Assembly: GCA_015233935.1 (NCBI GenBank)
Contig: JADFXB010000001.1
Coordinates: 1-64,000, forward strand
Direction of reading: 5' to 3'
DNA: 64,000 bases
From: Magnetococcales bacterium
Lineage (GTDB): Bacteria > Pseudomonadota > Magnetococcia > Magnetococcales > JADFXB01
Shown here piece after piece: positions 53,701 to 61,270 of the stretch (position 1 is the stretch's first letter; each line of letters opens with the position of its first letter). Under the pieces are notes generated by a model. The model was not told where the DNA came from, searched no databases, and worked only from the letters and a program-made list of their open reading frames with translations. A program made the position numbers and the translations under genes.

Positions 53701-56700
53701 CCTGGACGATCCCCTGTTCATCCGCCATGGCGGATGGTTCGACCTCGCCAAGCCGGACGCCCCTCCCGCGCCAGGGTCCTGGTTTATCGACGTTACCGCC
53801 TTGCTGCTTGCAGATTACCTAGGGTTGCTGGATTCACTGGAGCGACAATTTGCCCCCATCTGGGTGGCTGATGCCCTGCCCCAACTGCTCATGGAGATGG
53901 TGAATAATCTGAAAAGCTTCTTCCCCCCCATTTCGGGATTCGCGTTTCTGACCGTGAATGAGCAGAGGAACCTAACCGATCGCCTCGACACCTTGCGTCG
54001 ACGATTGGTTTTGGGGATCGAGATGGGAACCTATTGCCATGTTCCTCTGAATCAGGCGACCCGATCGGACATGGAGAAACAACCAGATCAACTCTCTGAG
54101 CACTCCATTGGCAAGGTATTGGCAAGCATGTTTGGTTCCATGCCTGCGGCGGTGCGGACCATCTGGTGCGACGACCGTTTCATCTCAGGTTTAGGAAACA
54201 TCAACGGACTTTCCATCCTTGGCATCCAGGATGTGCTGGGGTTTCTGGAGCATGCGGGACTGTTAAGCAATGCGGACGTCCTCGCGGCGGTGCGCCGGTT
54301 GCGTGCGGCGGATCTTCGCCATCTCGTGCTGGAAGACCGGGAAATCCTGGCGGCGTTGCGCGCCGCGCCGGTGAAGGCGGGAAGGGTGGAGAAATCCCCC
54401 GACCTGGTTCAACTTCGACGTTCTTTGGCGGCCATGCTCAGGCAATCCGAATGGTTGAATCACCCAGGCGAGATAAACGGTCAGAGGGTTGAGGGCGGTG
54501 AATGGATACATCTCATCCACCTGATGTTGGTAATCGTGGACAGCCTTGGGGCCTTGTGGACGTCGGCAGACGAACCGGAAGCCGACCTCTGGGCCAGGGC
54601 GGATTGGATCTGGAACAACCTATTCTTCCTTCCCGATCTGGGACGGGAGAATGGTTCGGCCATGGAACGGCTTCTGTTGCACAAGTTGGTGATGGCATCC
54701 CTGACTTTACCCATGGCTGACTTGGGTACGGAACGTTCCCCACGCAAACGTTATTTCACTTGGTTGCAAAGCCGCTCTTTCTGGCGGCACCTCATGACCA
54801 AACTAGAACACGTAAGAGATGTGACTCACACACTCAAGCAATTTTTCATGAGGCATTTCCGACCGGACCAGGACAAAAATGAAGCCTTGGCCGTACGCAT
54901 CCTTCTTGCCGACATGCCGGAACCCTTCTACACCGCCTTTACGGACGACTCGAACTTTGTAGCTTGGTTGAGGATTGCCAGGAAACAAGAAATTCTCATT
55001 GGCGAACTATCCTTTTCGTGGGATGAATTCTGGCAGCAGGCCGCCCAGGCGGTTGCGGGCCAGATGAGCGAGGTTCACTCGTTGGACAGCCAGAGGACTT
55101 TTTCCCTGCAATGGACGCCCCGCGATGGAAAAACTGACGTATGCCTGACCTTGGCAGATGGACATGTAAGGATGAGCCTTGGAGACATTGGCCATCTACT
55201 GGACGAGCATCCAGAGACGCGCCAAGCTTGGTTGCGCAACCAGGCTTTTCTGTACGACATGGTCTCCGATACCACGGATGATGCCCTGGATGAGATTGCG
55301 CGCCAGCACGATCCCACCCGGCGCGTCCACCTTTGGGAAAAGTGGAAAGCCAAGGGCGCGGAAGGATTCTACCGCCAATGGCACGATGAATTTCAGAGAA
55401 CTGGGTCACTCACCTTGGCTCCCGACGCCCTGTTGCCACCTTCCGGGGCAAGCCTGCTTTGGCACGCACGACTGGAGTCGACAAACGATGCATCGTTCCC
55501 GGAGTGCCTGGACCGCGCGGCGCGGCGATTGCTGCGGGAAACAGGAGTGAAGACAACGTTGGAGCGACTCGCGGGCTTGCCCGTTCCCATGCCCGCCAGC
55601 CTCGTGGAGGCCATCGACACTCTTGATCCAAACGAGCGGACGCCTATGCTGCTCTCCCTGCTCCACAATGCCGCTTCCCCGGTAGCCATGGCCCAGGCCG
55701 TGCGCCTGCTGCTGCGCAACGTACCAAGTGCCGAGGTGGAAGCTGACCTCGCGCAATCCCTGTCCTATTGGACGAGCATAGGAGGCACGAATCAAACCCA
55801 GGGCTTCCTGTCCTTGTTGGGCTGGATGCACCACGCCCTTACTGTTTGGTCGGAAGCCCGTGACTGGACCCCGGACTTGCTCATGGCCCTGGCCTGGATG
55901 CATTCCCATCGTTTGATGTTCGAGTTGAGGATGCTTAACGCGGATCCCACAGCAATCCATCGTGCCTTCCAGAATCCCGACCACCAATTGCCGGTTCTAC
56001 ACGGGATCTTCGAAGACGACAATGACGTATCCCTTCCGCAACGATCAACCCCGGAAGCCCTGCTCCTGCATTGCTTGAGCCATGCCATGGAAGGTCGTGC
56101 GGACCTTCTAGAACGTTTTCCTGCACTTGCCGACGCTGTGCGTGATCTGGTGTTTCCCCCATCTAAGAATGACAAGAGCTTTAACCACGCCCTGATCATC
56201 GACACAACCTGCACGGACAATACACTGGGCAGCTTTCTGCAACATAGTCTGGACCTGACCCTGTTTTGCGGACTCGCGCCTCCCCAATTGGCCCCGCTCT
56301 TGTCCGAGGACTACCGTGCAGATATTCTCGACCATTATCTCAAGCAGCTCGAGGAGAACGACTTGGATCCCACGCGCTGGAACATCGTGGGATACCTCGT
56401 CCATCATGGTGTGAAACTCGACACCATAGCACCACGGCTGAACGCCCTGCTTGCGAACACGGACTTCGCCGCCGTGTGCCAGGCTAACCCGGAACAGGGT
56501 TTGTTGGCCTTGAAGCAAGGCGCAAGGATTGCCAACGCCCTTGATGATGTCATGGTGCTGGAGCGAATCGAAGCCCAGATGACTCCCTCCCTGAAAGCAG
56601 TCCTGCGTGGCAATTGCGAGGAGTACCCTCCTCCCGGCTTCCCATTCTGGCTCGAAGCAGCAATGATCATCGCCAAGACCAAGCCGACATCGGACCTGCG

Positions 56701-56905
56701 CGCCCAGGCCTTCTCTGCCTGGCTGCTCCAGGCAGAATATCTGGTGCCCTCGCTCGCACCATCTCCCGTGGGTCATCTGGCCCAACGCTTGAGCGAAGAA
56801 CTCCCCACCGAACTGGCCCGGCATTTCTGGCAGGTGCTCTTTCATTCGCGCAGCCGCCCCGTCATAAAGGAGAAATTAATTGGCAGTGGGAATGGGGCGG
56901 GTTAG
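50747..56905 (+). CDS. Giant nucleoside-phosphorylase-like / TPR / PIN-like protein (candidate defence gene)
   Basis: A 2052-residue protein starting behind GGAGGAGGG, 54 bases after hsdR. Residues about 5-250 form a nucleoside phosphorylase/MTA-nucleosidase-like domain: ALEEERDAV, GIAGGV, GVEMEAYG (E199) and GICDWAD (D222), as in PNP effector domains. A short proline-rich linker leads to a TPR-like helical array (residues about 300-960). In the middle, residues about 1010-1200 resemble a PIN nuclease: WFIDVTALLL (D1015), MEMVNN, and WCDDR (D1142, D1143) before a GINDVL-like segment (GIQDVLGFLEHAG). The rest is helical with no family. No NACHT or NB-ARC ATPase motif is visible. A role in antiphage response is inferred from the domain mix and RM neighbours. 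Confidence 0.65.
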   Translation: MNSRPVDVLIVAALEEERDAVLKLLAGDCLPTRHEGSNFHRCTLYWKNGQGSYAIVLACLGDMGNVNAAAVTTEYCMRMSPSYVALVGIAGGVKEEPRQLGDLLIAEEIFPYERGKVTPEGFIYRGTSLRADAQLLEFARKLSSPRKKRDLSSHNSARRPTKTPPSHFGKIGSGEKVIADDAAIPCPPGRDPPIGVEMEAYGTALAAKKWGAGFFFVKGICDWADVTKNDDWHAYAAETAAVFLIDLLRSRPFPKREPPPAPLPAQGIQMGPVVGADLVNASWVAITGAVDDLTRKRLESIRENFQQGLVDTAWREVRELKEAPTFHGLSPETRAKVLGLEASLVLERREDVEEAQRLANQAEIWCPGSCRRLITILTLRAEGHEAALAQLPDPDNSDDIHLKASLLVETGRGQEALDLLDSSELHVWTQTEPQPKRNRVEAETLRLRAWALLDLGRPDEALESAHQALQKRPGDQAMRLTAAAMTYFNAIFPASLPQDHASWLIPLPIPMLPATHAALDALQRAEDEFVKLIASPELSKTQRVRIEGYRLASLGNHPARQDEAAAYCKELLDLDRTHPDAILWSLARRFRIDLRRTMDKLEDLTASGKASLQQHLSQWICLEVKGKPSLLSRAVAQAEKQFREQRQESLWRFWRTRSLIASGKTDEAQKEAAQLPPGAISRQAGIMIEQERATHTRDWRPLADHLLRLYDDCGDAEYLLHGCGLLAECGNWDAVATRADALSTLVANLESLRLIAFALWNTGRWQDCLDQLKHHSTLIQGNQPNVQNLRTLKTMCLRTLGHIPEAVREMESLFEQQPSETHGVNLVRLYRSYGNQDDVPHVIRRILPSGQLRTETRLELAHTVIASDPDLARYLIQELPNEALDDRSALAKLNLALRLGLKEDTEALMPRLPALAQIPGSGVQSMSVEDLLEFRKQQMASLENAVNVYRSGAAPIHLLCAVTSWPLALLYHLRLMGHWSDPRKNLDDPLFIRHGGWFDLAKPDAPPAPGSWFIDVTALLLADYLGLLDSLERQFAPIWVADALPQLLMEMVNNLKSFFPPISGFAFLTVNEQRNLTDRLDTLRRRLVLGIEMGTYCHVPLNQATRSDMEKQPDQLSEHSIGKVLASMFGSMPAAVRTIWCDDRFISGLGNINGLSILGIQDVLGFLEHAGLLSNADVLAAVRRLRAADLRHLVLEDREILAALRAAPVKAGRVEKSPDLVQLRRSLAAMLRQSEWLNHPGEINGQRVEGGEWIHLIHLMLVIVDSLGALWTSADEPEADLWARADWIWNNLFFLPDLGRENGSAMERLLLHKLVMASLTLPMADLGTERSPRKRYFTWLQSRSFWRHLMTKLEHVRDVTHTLKQFFMRHFRPDQDKNEALAVRILLADMPEPFYTAFTDDSNFVAWLRIARKQEILIGELSFSWDEFWQQAAQAVAGQMSEVHSLDSQRTFSLQWTPRDGKTDVCLTLADGHVRMSLGDIGHLLDEHPETRQAWLRNQAFLYDMVSDTTDDALDEIARQHDPTRRVHLWEKWKAKGAEGFYRQWHDEFQRTGSLTLAPDALLPPSGASLLWHARLESTNDASFPECLDRAARRLLRETGVKTTLERLAGLPVPMPASLVEAIDTLDPNERTPMLLSLLHNAASPVAMAQAVRLLLRNVPSAEVEADLAQSLSYWTSIGGTNQTQGFLSLLGWMHHALTVWSEARDWTPDLLMALAWMHSHRLMFELRMLNADPTAIHRAFQNPDHQLPVLHGIFEDDNDVSLPQRSTPEALLLHCLSHAMEGRADLLERFPALADAVRDLVFPPSKNDKSFNHALIIDTTCTDNTLGSFLQHSLDLTLFCGLAPPQLAPLLSEDYRADILDHYLKQLEENDLDPTRWNIVGYLVHHGVKLDTIAPRLNALLANTDFAAVCQANPEQGLLALKQGARIANALDDVMVLERIEAQMTPSLKAVLRGNCEEYPPPGFPFWLEAAMIIAKTKPTSDLRAQAFSAWLLQAEYLVPSLAPSPVGHLAQRLSEELPTELARHFWQVLFHSRSRPVIKEKLIGSGNGAG

Positions 56906-57470
56906 GTCGAGATGATGCTGACAACATGCACTGAGGTCATGTGAAATAGGCTAGACTTAATCTGACAAAAATTGGTCATGCGACTTTGGTTCATTGGTAG
57001 AAAATTCGGAAAACGAAGATGTGAAGATGGGGGCTACACTTCAAGAATGAAAAATTTCGCTTGTTCGAATATGAAAATACACGACCAAGAATTCTGGGGG
57101 CAACTTTGGGGGCATATGCAGAAGTATTTTCAGTAAATATATCGGAAAAAGTAGGCATTCATAATATTATTAAATAGCCCCTATCGCTACTGAATTCCCT
57201 TCCAGGGGGAATCAATGAATTCTCTAAACTCAGCTCTTGAGGAGCAATTAGGAATGCTTAGCATGGATTCTTCCCATAAATGTGGATTGGTTACACCATA
57301 AATATAATAAATTTGTAATCCTCAATGGAGGAGGGTAAGGTATGTTTGTACGGAAGGATGCTCCCGTCAGAACTCAGTAATCCTGGTTCTGGCGATACCG
57401 CAGAGCCACGGTTCTGCGGACTGAACCCCGCAAGGGCAACTTTGTGGGGTTCTTTCATTATGGCCACTGG
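56906..57470. other. Intergenic region, one possible 28-residue reading frame
   Basis: No convincing gene. A 28-codon frame at 57215-57301 starts behind AGGGGGA and encodes a short peptide (beginning NSLNSALEEQLGMLSMDSS) without known relatives. Two GGGGGCA direct repeats occur at 57096 and 57110. The end of the region holds the hairpins listed separately. Confidence 0.4.
57398..57452 (+). other. Two consecutive hairpins before the NYN gene
   Basis: CCGCAGA/TCTGCGG (57398-57404, 57413-57419) and GAACCCC/GGGGTTC (57423-57429, 57446-57452) pair perfectly. A short T-containing stretch follows. They may form a terminator of an upstream transcript or a leader that limits expression of the NYN nuclease. 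Confidence 0.45.
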
Positions 57471-57473
57471 ATG

Positions 57474-58193
57474 ATGCTTGTGAAACGTGCAGCAGTCTAT
57501 ATTGACGGATTCAACCTTTATCATGCCCTGAAAATTCTCGGGCTTGAAGAGTATAAATGGCTCAATATTCGCGCTCTGGTGGAAAACTTTTTACCATCCT
57601 CCCAATATGAATCCCCTAATATTACCTATTTCAGTGCCTATGTCCACTGGATTCAAGAGTCCATGGCCCGCCAAAAACGATATGTGGCAGCTTTACAGGC
57701 TGTTGGGGTAAATCCCGTCTTGGGAACATTTGCCAGAGACAAAGAGTATTCCTGCGATGCCTGTGGCAACAAAGCGCGTTACTACGTTGAGAAAACCACA
57801 GATGTTCATATCGGCGTTTCCATGATGCAAGATGCCTGCAAGGGACACCATGACCTCTTGATGCTGGTGTCCGCAGATAGCGATTTCGCACCTGCTTTGC
57901 ATCTTATCCGAAAATCATTCCCCTCCATCGAACTCAAGGTTCTGGTTCCGCCCGCTCAACAAGGAAGCAAGGCACTTCGGAAAGAAGTTGGTGCAAAAAA
58001 CGTTTCACACATCAAACATATCCATGTACAACGCTCCCTGCTTGCGAGAGAATACCAAGTTGTGGGTAGAAATGAATCGATCATCCGCCCTTACATATAC
58101 GACCCGCTTCCCATGTCTGATGATAAGCGTACCAAGCTGCAACAAGTGGATGCCATGTTCGAGTCTGTGGAGCGAAAACCCCGGAGTGATTGA
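57474..58193 (+). CDS. NYN-domain (LabA/DUF88) PIN-like ribonuclease
   Basis: The product is about 240 residues, starting at ATG 57474 or 57471 (no strong ribosome site). The NYN fold shows AAVYIDGFNLYHAL with the first Asp, TTDVHIGVSMMQDA, and VSADSDFAPAL with the last Asp pair. A CDACGNKARYY segment may bind zinc. NYN proteins are predicted endoribonucleases and are often found in mobile elements. It lies alone, between the giant PNP gene and the second integrase, and may be a further defence gene. Confidence 0.78.
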   Translation: MLVKRAAVYIDGFNLYHALKILGLEEYKWLNIRALVENFLPSSQYESPNITYFSAYVHWIQESMARQKRYVAALQAVGVNPVLGTFARDKEYSCDACGNKARYYVEKTTDVHIGVSMMQDACKGHHDLLMLVSADSDFAPALHLIRKSFPSIELKVLVPPAQQGSKALRKEVGAKNVSHIKHIHVQRSLLAREYQVVGRNESIIRPYIYDPLPMSDDKRTKLQQVDAMFESVERKPRSD

Positions 58194-58343
58194 CAAGGCT
58201 GTTTGTTGCACACATGATTATTTTTATAATATTTAAACAGCTTTATCGCTATTATTATTAACAGATATTTTTATAACATATGCTTCATCCAAACCTCTTC
58301 CGAAAAAAACTCACCCTTCCCAATGCGACGGGCGATGCCATGA

Positions 58344-59513
58344 TCAAGAGGTTTTCCCAATCATGGCCTGTGCAGCCTTCTCCATGGATTTTCGTACCGG
58401 GTCCAGATTGAGCCTGGCATAAATGGCTGTGGATTGTTGGGAGTAGTGACCAAGGGATTTTCCAATGACGGGAAGTGATGCTCCAGTGATGGCCTGCCAT
58501 GATCCCATGGTGCGGCGCAGATCGTGGATGCGGGCATCCTCAATTTCGGCCCTGGCAAGAATTCGTTCCCACGCTTTGCGTGGCTCAACCAGGTGGCCCG
58601 TGGTTGATCGAGGGGACGGGAAAACCCACTCACTTAATGGGCCGTTTCCTTGCAAATTGGTCAGAATGTCTGCGGCCATGGGCACCAGGGGCACTGTCAA
58701 AGGACGTGGCTTGCCTCTGGTATTCTTGGTGGCCGGAATCCGCCACACCTGTTGTTCCAAGTCTATTTGATCCCAGCGCATGGCCTGGACGTTCTCCCGC
58801 CTGGCACCTGTCAACAGGGATAGCAGGAAAAAGGCGCGAGTTGATTCTGACTCCTCTAAAATGGAGGTCAGGAATCGCTCTATTTCCTCATTACTGAGGA
58901 ATCTGGTCCTGCTCTCTTCTTGATACCTGCGAACCCCCAGACAAGGGTTTTCTCCTTCCCAAATACCCCATTCTTTCGCCCTGCCAAAGACAGACGAGAT
59001 CAAAGCAATCACACGGTTGGCCATGGTGGGGTGTTTCTCGCCAATTTTCACATGGATCAATGCAATTTCCCGGCGGGTGATGCTGGAGAGCTTTTTTTTA
59101 CCCATATCCTCTGCCAGGTGCAGACGAAAATAGGCTTCATCATCCTGCCAGGTCTTTTTACGGGGTTTTGCCCACCGCTCCATATAGGTGGCAAAAAGAT
59201 CTGCGAAGGTGATCTCCTGTCGGGCATCCCGACGCATTTGAGCAGGATTTTCTCCATCTGTTGCCGCCGCATTGAGCCGAATGGCATGCCGCCGGGCATC
59301 ATCGATGGACATTGCTGGCCAACGCCCCAGGGTAACTCGTTCTGGTTGGCCTCCTGGTATGCGTCGATACCAGGACCATGTTTTAATGCCATTGGAAGTG
59401 ATACGAAGTTGCAGGCCAGGAACACGTTCATCCAACCAGGTATCACGTCCTTGCTGCGGTGGGACCAAGGCCACAACTGAGGCATGTGTGAACAAAATTT
59501 TTCCACCAGCCAT
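58344..59513 (-). CDS. int: P4-type tyrosine integrase
   Basis: A 389-residue integrase. The N-terminal DUF4102 arm-binding domain (VPGLQLRITSNGIKTWSWYRR) and SAM-like core-binding domain precede the catalytic residues: TGARRENVQAMRW, TKNTRGKPR, HDLRRTMGSW and GHYSQQSTAIYARL. Integrases of this group use tRNA 3' ends as attachment sites. Its start lies about 170 bases from a tRNA-Lys 3' fragment, which fits it as the integrase of the whole island. It reads away from the att site. Confidence 0.93.
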   Translation of the reverse strand: MAGGKILFTHASVVALVPPQQGRDTWLDERVPGLQLRITSNGIKTWSWYRRIPGGQPERVTLGRWPAMSIDDARRHAIRLNAAATDGENPAQMRRDARQEITFADLFATYMERWAKPRKKTWQDDEAYFRLHLAEDMGKKKLSSITRREIALIHVKIGEKHPTMANRVIALISSVFGRAKEWGIWEGENPCLGVRRYQEESRTRFLSNEEIERFLTSILEESESTRAFFLLSLLTGARRENVQAMRWDQIDLEQQVWRIPATKNTRGKPRPLTVPLVPMAADILTNLQGNGPLSEWVFPSPRSTTGHLVEPRKAWERILARAEIEDARIHDLRRTMGSWQAITGASLPVIGKSLGHYSQQSTAIYARLNLDPVRKSMEKAAQAMIGKTS

Positions 59514-59680
59514 GCATGACCTTTCCTGGATGAATTGGGGTTACGGGGTTACACTGGGGTTACACTTTTCAGTGATTGACAGTGATTTTTGGGTATTTTG
59601 AATGATTTTCCGTGATTGATCAAGTTGAATATTCATATAATTTTCCAGATACCTACTGAAATTTTTAACGGGAACCGTTG

Positions 59681-59726
59681 TCTTTTAATCAGAGGGTCAT
59701 TGGTTCGATTCCAATACGACCTACCA
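59681..59726 (+). other. tRNA-Lys 3' fragment, probable attR of the element
   Basis: TCTTTTAATCAGAGGGTC, then a perfect T-arm (ATTGG, TTCGATT loop, CCAAT), the acceptor strand ACGACCT and A-CCA form the 3' part of a tRNA-Lys gene (anticodon TTT at 59684-59686). The anticodon stem 5' side and everything upstream do not fit a tRNA, so the 5' half is missing. This is the usual footprint of an integrated island: the full tRNA should lie at the left end, outside the window. The adjacent integrase supports this. Confidence 0.75.
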
Positions 59727-59738
59727 AAGCAAAATCAG

Positions 59739-59770
59739 AGGCCCCCATCTTCACAGGTGGGGGCCTTTTG
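59739..59770 (+). terminator. tRNA transcript terminator
   Basis: AGGCCCCC (59739-59746) and GGGGGCCT (59759-59766) form an 8-base-pair stem (9 with the next A-T) followed by TTTT. It lies 12 bases after the CCA of the tRNA fragment and is probably the original tRNA-Lys terminator, marking where chromosomal sequence resumes. Confidence 0.85.
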
Positions 59771-59864
59771 GTTTTTTTGGGGAGTTCGTCATCCACCCAA
59801 TGGGCCAAGTCCTTTGAGTACAACGGTTGCACCTTTTTTTCAATGAATTTTGTGGAAGCGGACG

Positions 59865-59940
59865 TGTATACAAAATGGCTCTTTCCTATACAGGTCAGCA
59901 GTGATATGTATAGAAAAGTGGCTTTTTCTATACATATCAC
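59865..59940. promoter_or_regulatory. Palindromic operator-like sites before fic
   Basis: A perfect 17-base-pair inverted repeat spans 59901-59940 (left arm GTGATATGTATAGAAAA, 6-base centre GTGGCT). A degenerate copy of the same pattern lies just upstream at 59865-59890 (TATACAAAATGGCTCTTTC then CTATAC). Both lie within 95 bases of the fic start and look like tandem repressor sites. The binding protein is unknown; it could be Fic itself or a neighbour. Confidence 0.65.
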
Positions 59941-59958
59941 CCCTGGGAGGGGTACACA

Positions 59959-61023
59959 ATGACAGCTCTTGCTCCCCTGGAAAGCCTGGATTTACGGCGG
60001 TTTGAAACAGCCACCATCCTGAAAAAACTGGCCAGCAGCAGCCGCAAACTGGCAGAACTCAAAGGAATTGCCGCTTCCATCCCCAATCAGGGCATTCTCA
60101 TCAGCACTTTGGGGTTGCAAGAGGCCAAAGACAGCTCAGAGATCGAAAACATTGTCACTACCCACGATGAATTATTCAAAGCAGGCGTGGTGTCCGAAGA
60201 AAATCTTGCCGCCAAAGAGGTTTCCCGTTATCGCCAAGCCCTGCTTTTGGGGTTTGAACGGGTGCGTCAAACCGGATTGTTGACCATTAACCATATCATT
60301 GATATCCAGGGCCAACTGGAACATAACACAGCAGGATTTCGCAAACTGCCAGGAACCACCCTCAAAAATGCCGTAGGAACCACCGTCTACACCCCTCCCC
60401 AGGATCCCACAGAAATCATGGCTCTCATGGGCGAGCTTGAACTGTTCATCAACGATGATCAACGCTTTACCGCCGACCCTTTGATCAAGATGGCTTTGAT
60501 ACACCACCAATTTGAAAGCATCCACCCTTTCTACGATGGTAATGGGAGAACCGGACGCATTGTCAACGTGCTCTATCTGGTAAAGGAGGGATTGCTGGAT
60601 CTGCCAGTGCTCTACCTAAGCAGCCATATCGTTCGCACCAAGAGCGATTACTACCGCCTGTTGCAAGGGGTGCGGGAGCAAGACAGTTGGGAAGAGTGGG
60701 TGCTCTACATGCTGGAAGCGGTGGAGCAAACCGCTGGCCACACCATCACCACCATTCATGCCATCAAAAATGCCCTGCTGGATACCAAACACCGAATTCG
60801 CGCCAGCTTTAAATTTTACAGCCAGGATTTGATCAATAATCTCTTTACCTATCCCTACACCAAAGTTGAATTTGTGCAAAGAGATTTAAAAGTGACACGC
60901 TTGACCGCCACCCGCTATCTGGACGCCCTGACAGAAGAAGGATTTGTCCAAAAACAAAAAGTGGGACGCAGTTGCTACTATGTCAACCTGGCCCTGCAAA
61001 AAATTCTGACGGCCATTAAATGA
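59959..61023 (+). CDS. Fic-domain AMPylation enzyme with self-inhibitory motif
   Basis: A 354-residue class II-type Fic protein. The active site is complete: HPFYDGNGRTGR at 189-200 with catalytic His189. An N-terminal inhibitory helix with S59xxxE63-N64 ([ST]xxxE[GN]) should restrain it in cis. The C-terminal domain is a winged-helix (LKVTRLTATRYLDAL), so it may also bind DNA, perhaps the palindromes upstream. It starts behind GGAGGGG. Targets are unknown. Confidence 0.92.
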   Translation: MTALAPLESLDLRRFETATILKKLASSSRKLAELKGIAASIPNQGILISTLGLQEAKDSSEIENIVTTHDELFKAGVVSEENLAAKEVSRYRQALLLGFERVRQTGLLTINHIIDIQGQLEHNTAGFRKLPGTTLKNAVGTTVYTPPQDPTEIMALMGELELFINDDQRFTADPLIKMALIHHQFESIHPFYDGNGRTGRIVNVLYLVKEGLLDLPVLYLSSHIVRTKSDYYRLLQGVREQDSWEEWVLYMLEAVEQTAGHTITTIHAIKNALLDTKHRIRASFKFYSQDLINNLFTYPYTKVEFVQRDLKVTRLTATRYLDALTEEGFVQKQKVGRSCYYVNLALQKILTAIK

Positions 61024-61047
61024 TGATCAACTGACTGACAAAGAATA
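60997..61047 (+). repeat. Left copy of a degenerate repeat flanking the ATPase-DUF4276 pair
   Basis: From CAAAAAATTCTGAC in the last codons of fic the sequence agrees closely with 63060-63109, including GCCATTAAA and TGATCAACTG. Weaker similarity runs to about 61075. The right copy is the natural fic-L,D-transpeptidase junction remnant. The gap after this copy to 61270 holds no supported gene. Confidence 0.75.
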
Positions 61048-61270
61048 AACTGGCGTGGTAACTTGGTGGGATTGCCATGGGATGTATGGAATGGTTGACG
61101 GCAGGAAGCCATTTGCGAAGATATAAGGTTATGGTAAACTGGTTCACAAGACGAGGAGTGCCACAATCTTTTCCCCATTACATAAACATGCAATTGTATT
61201 ATTGTTGTCAGAAAGTTAATATTTCCTTTTTTGTAAATGGATCGACTGAAGTAATTGCGAGGATATTCAG

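Noticed and set aside
59641..59726. Complete tRNA-Lys gene
   Set aside because: The anticodon stem 5' side, D-arm and acceptor 5' strand are missing upstream of 59681; only the 3' part is present.
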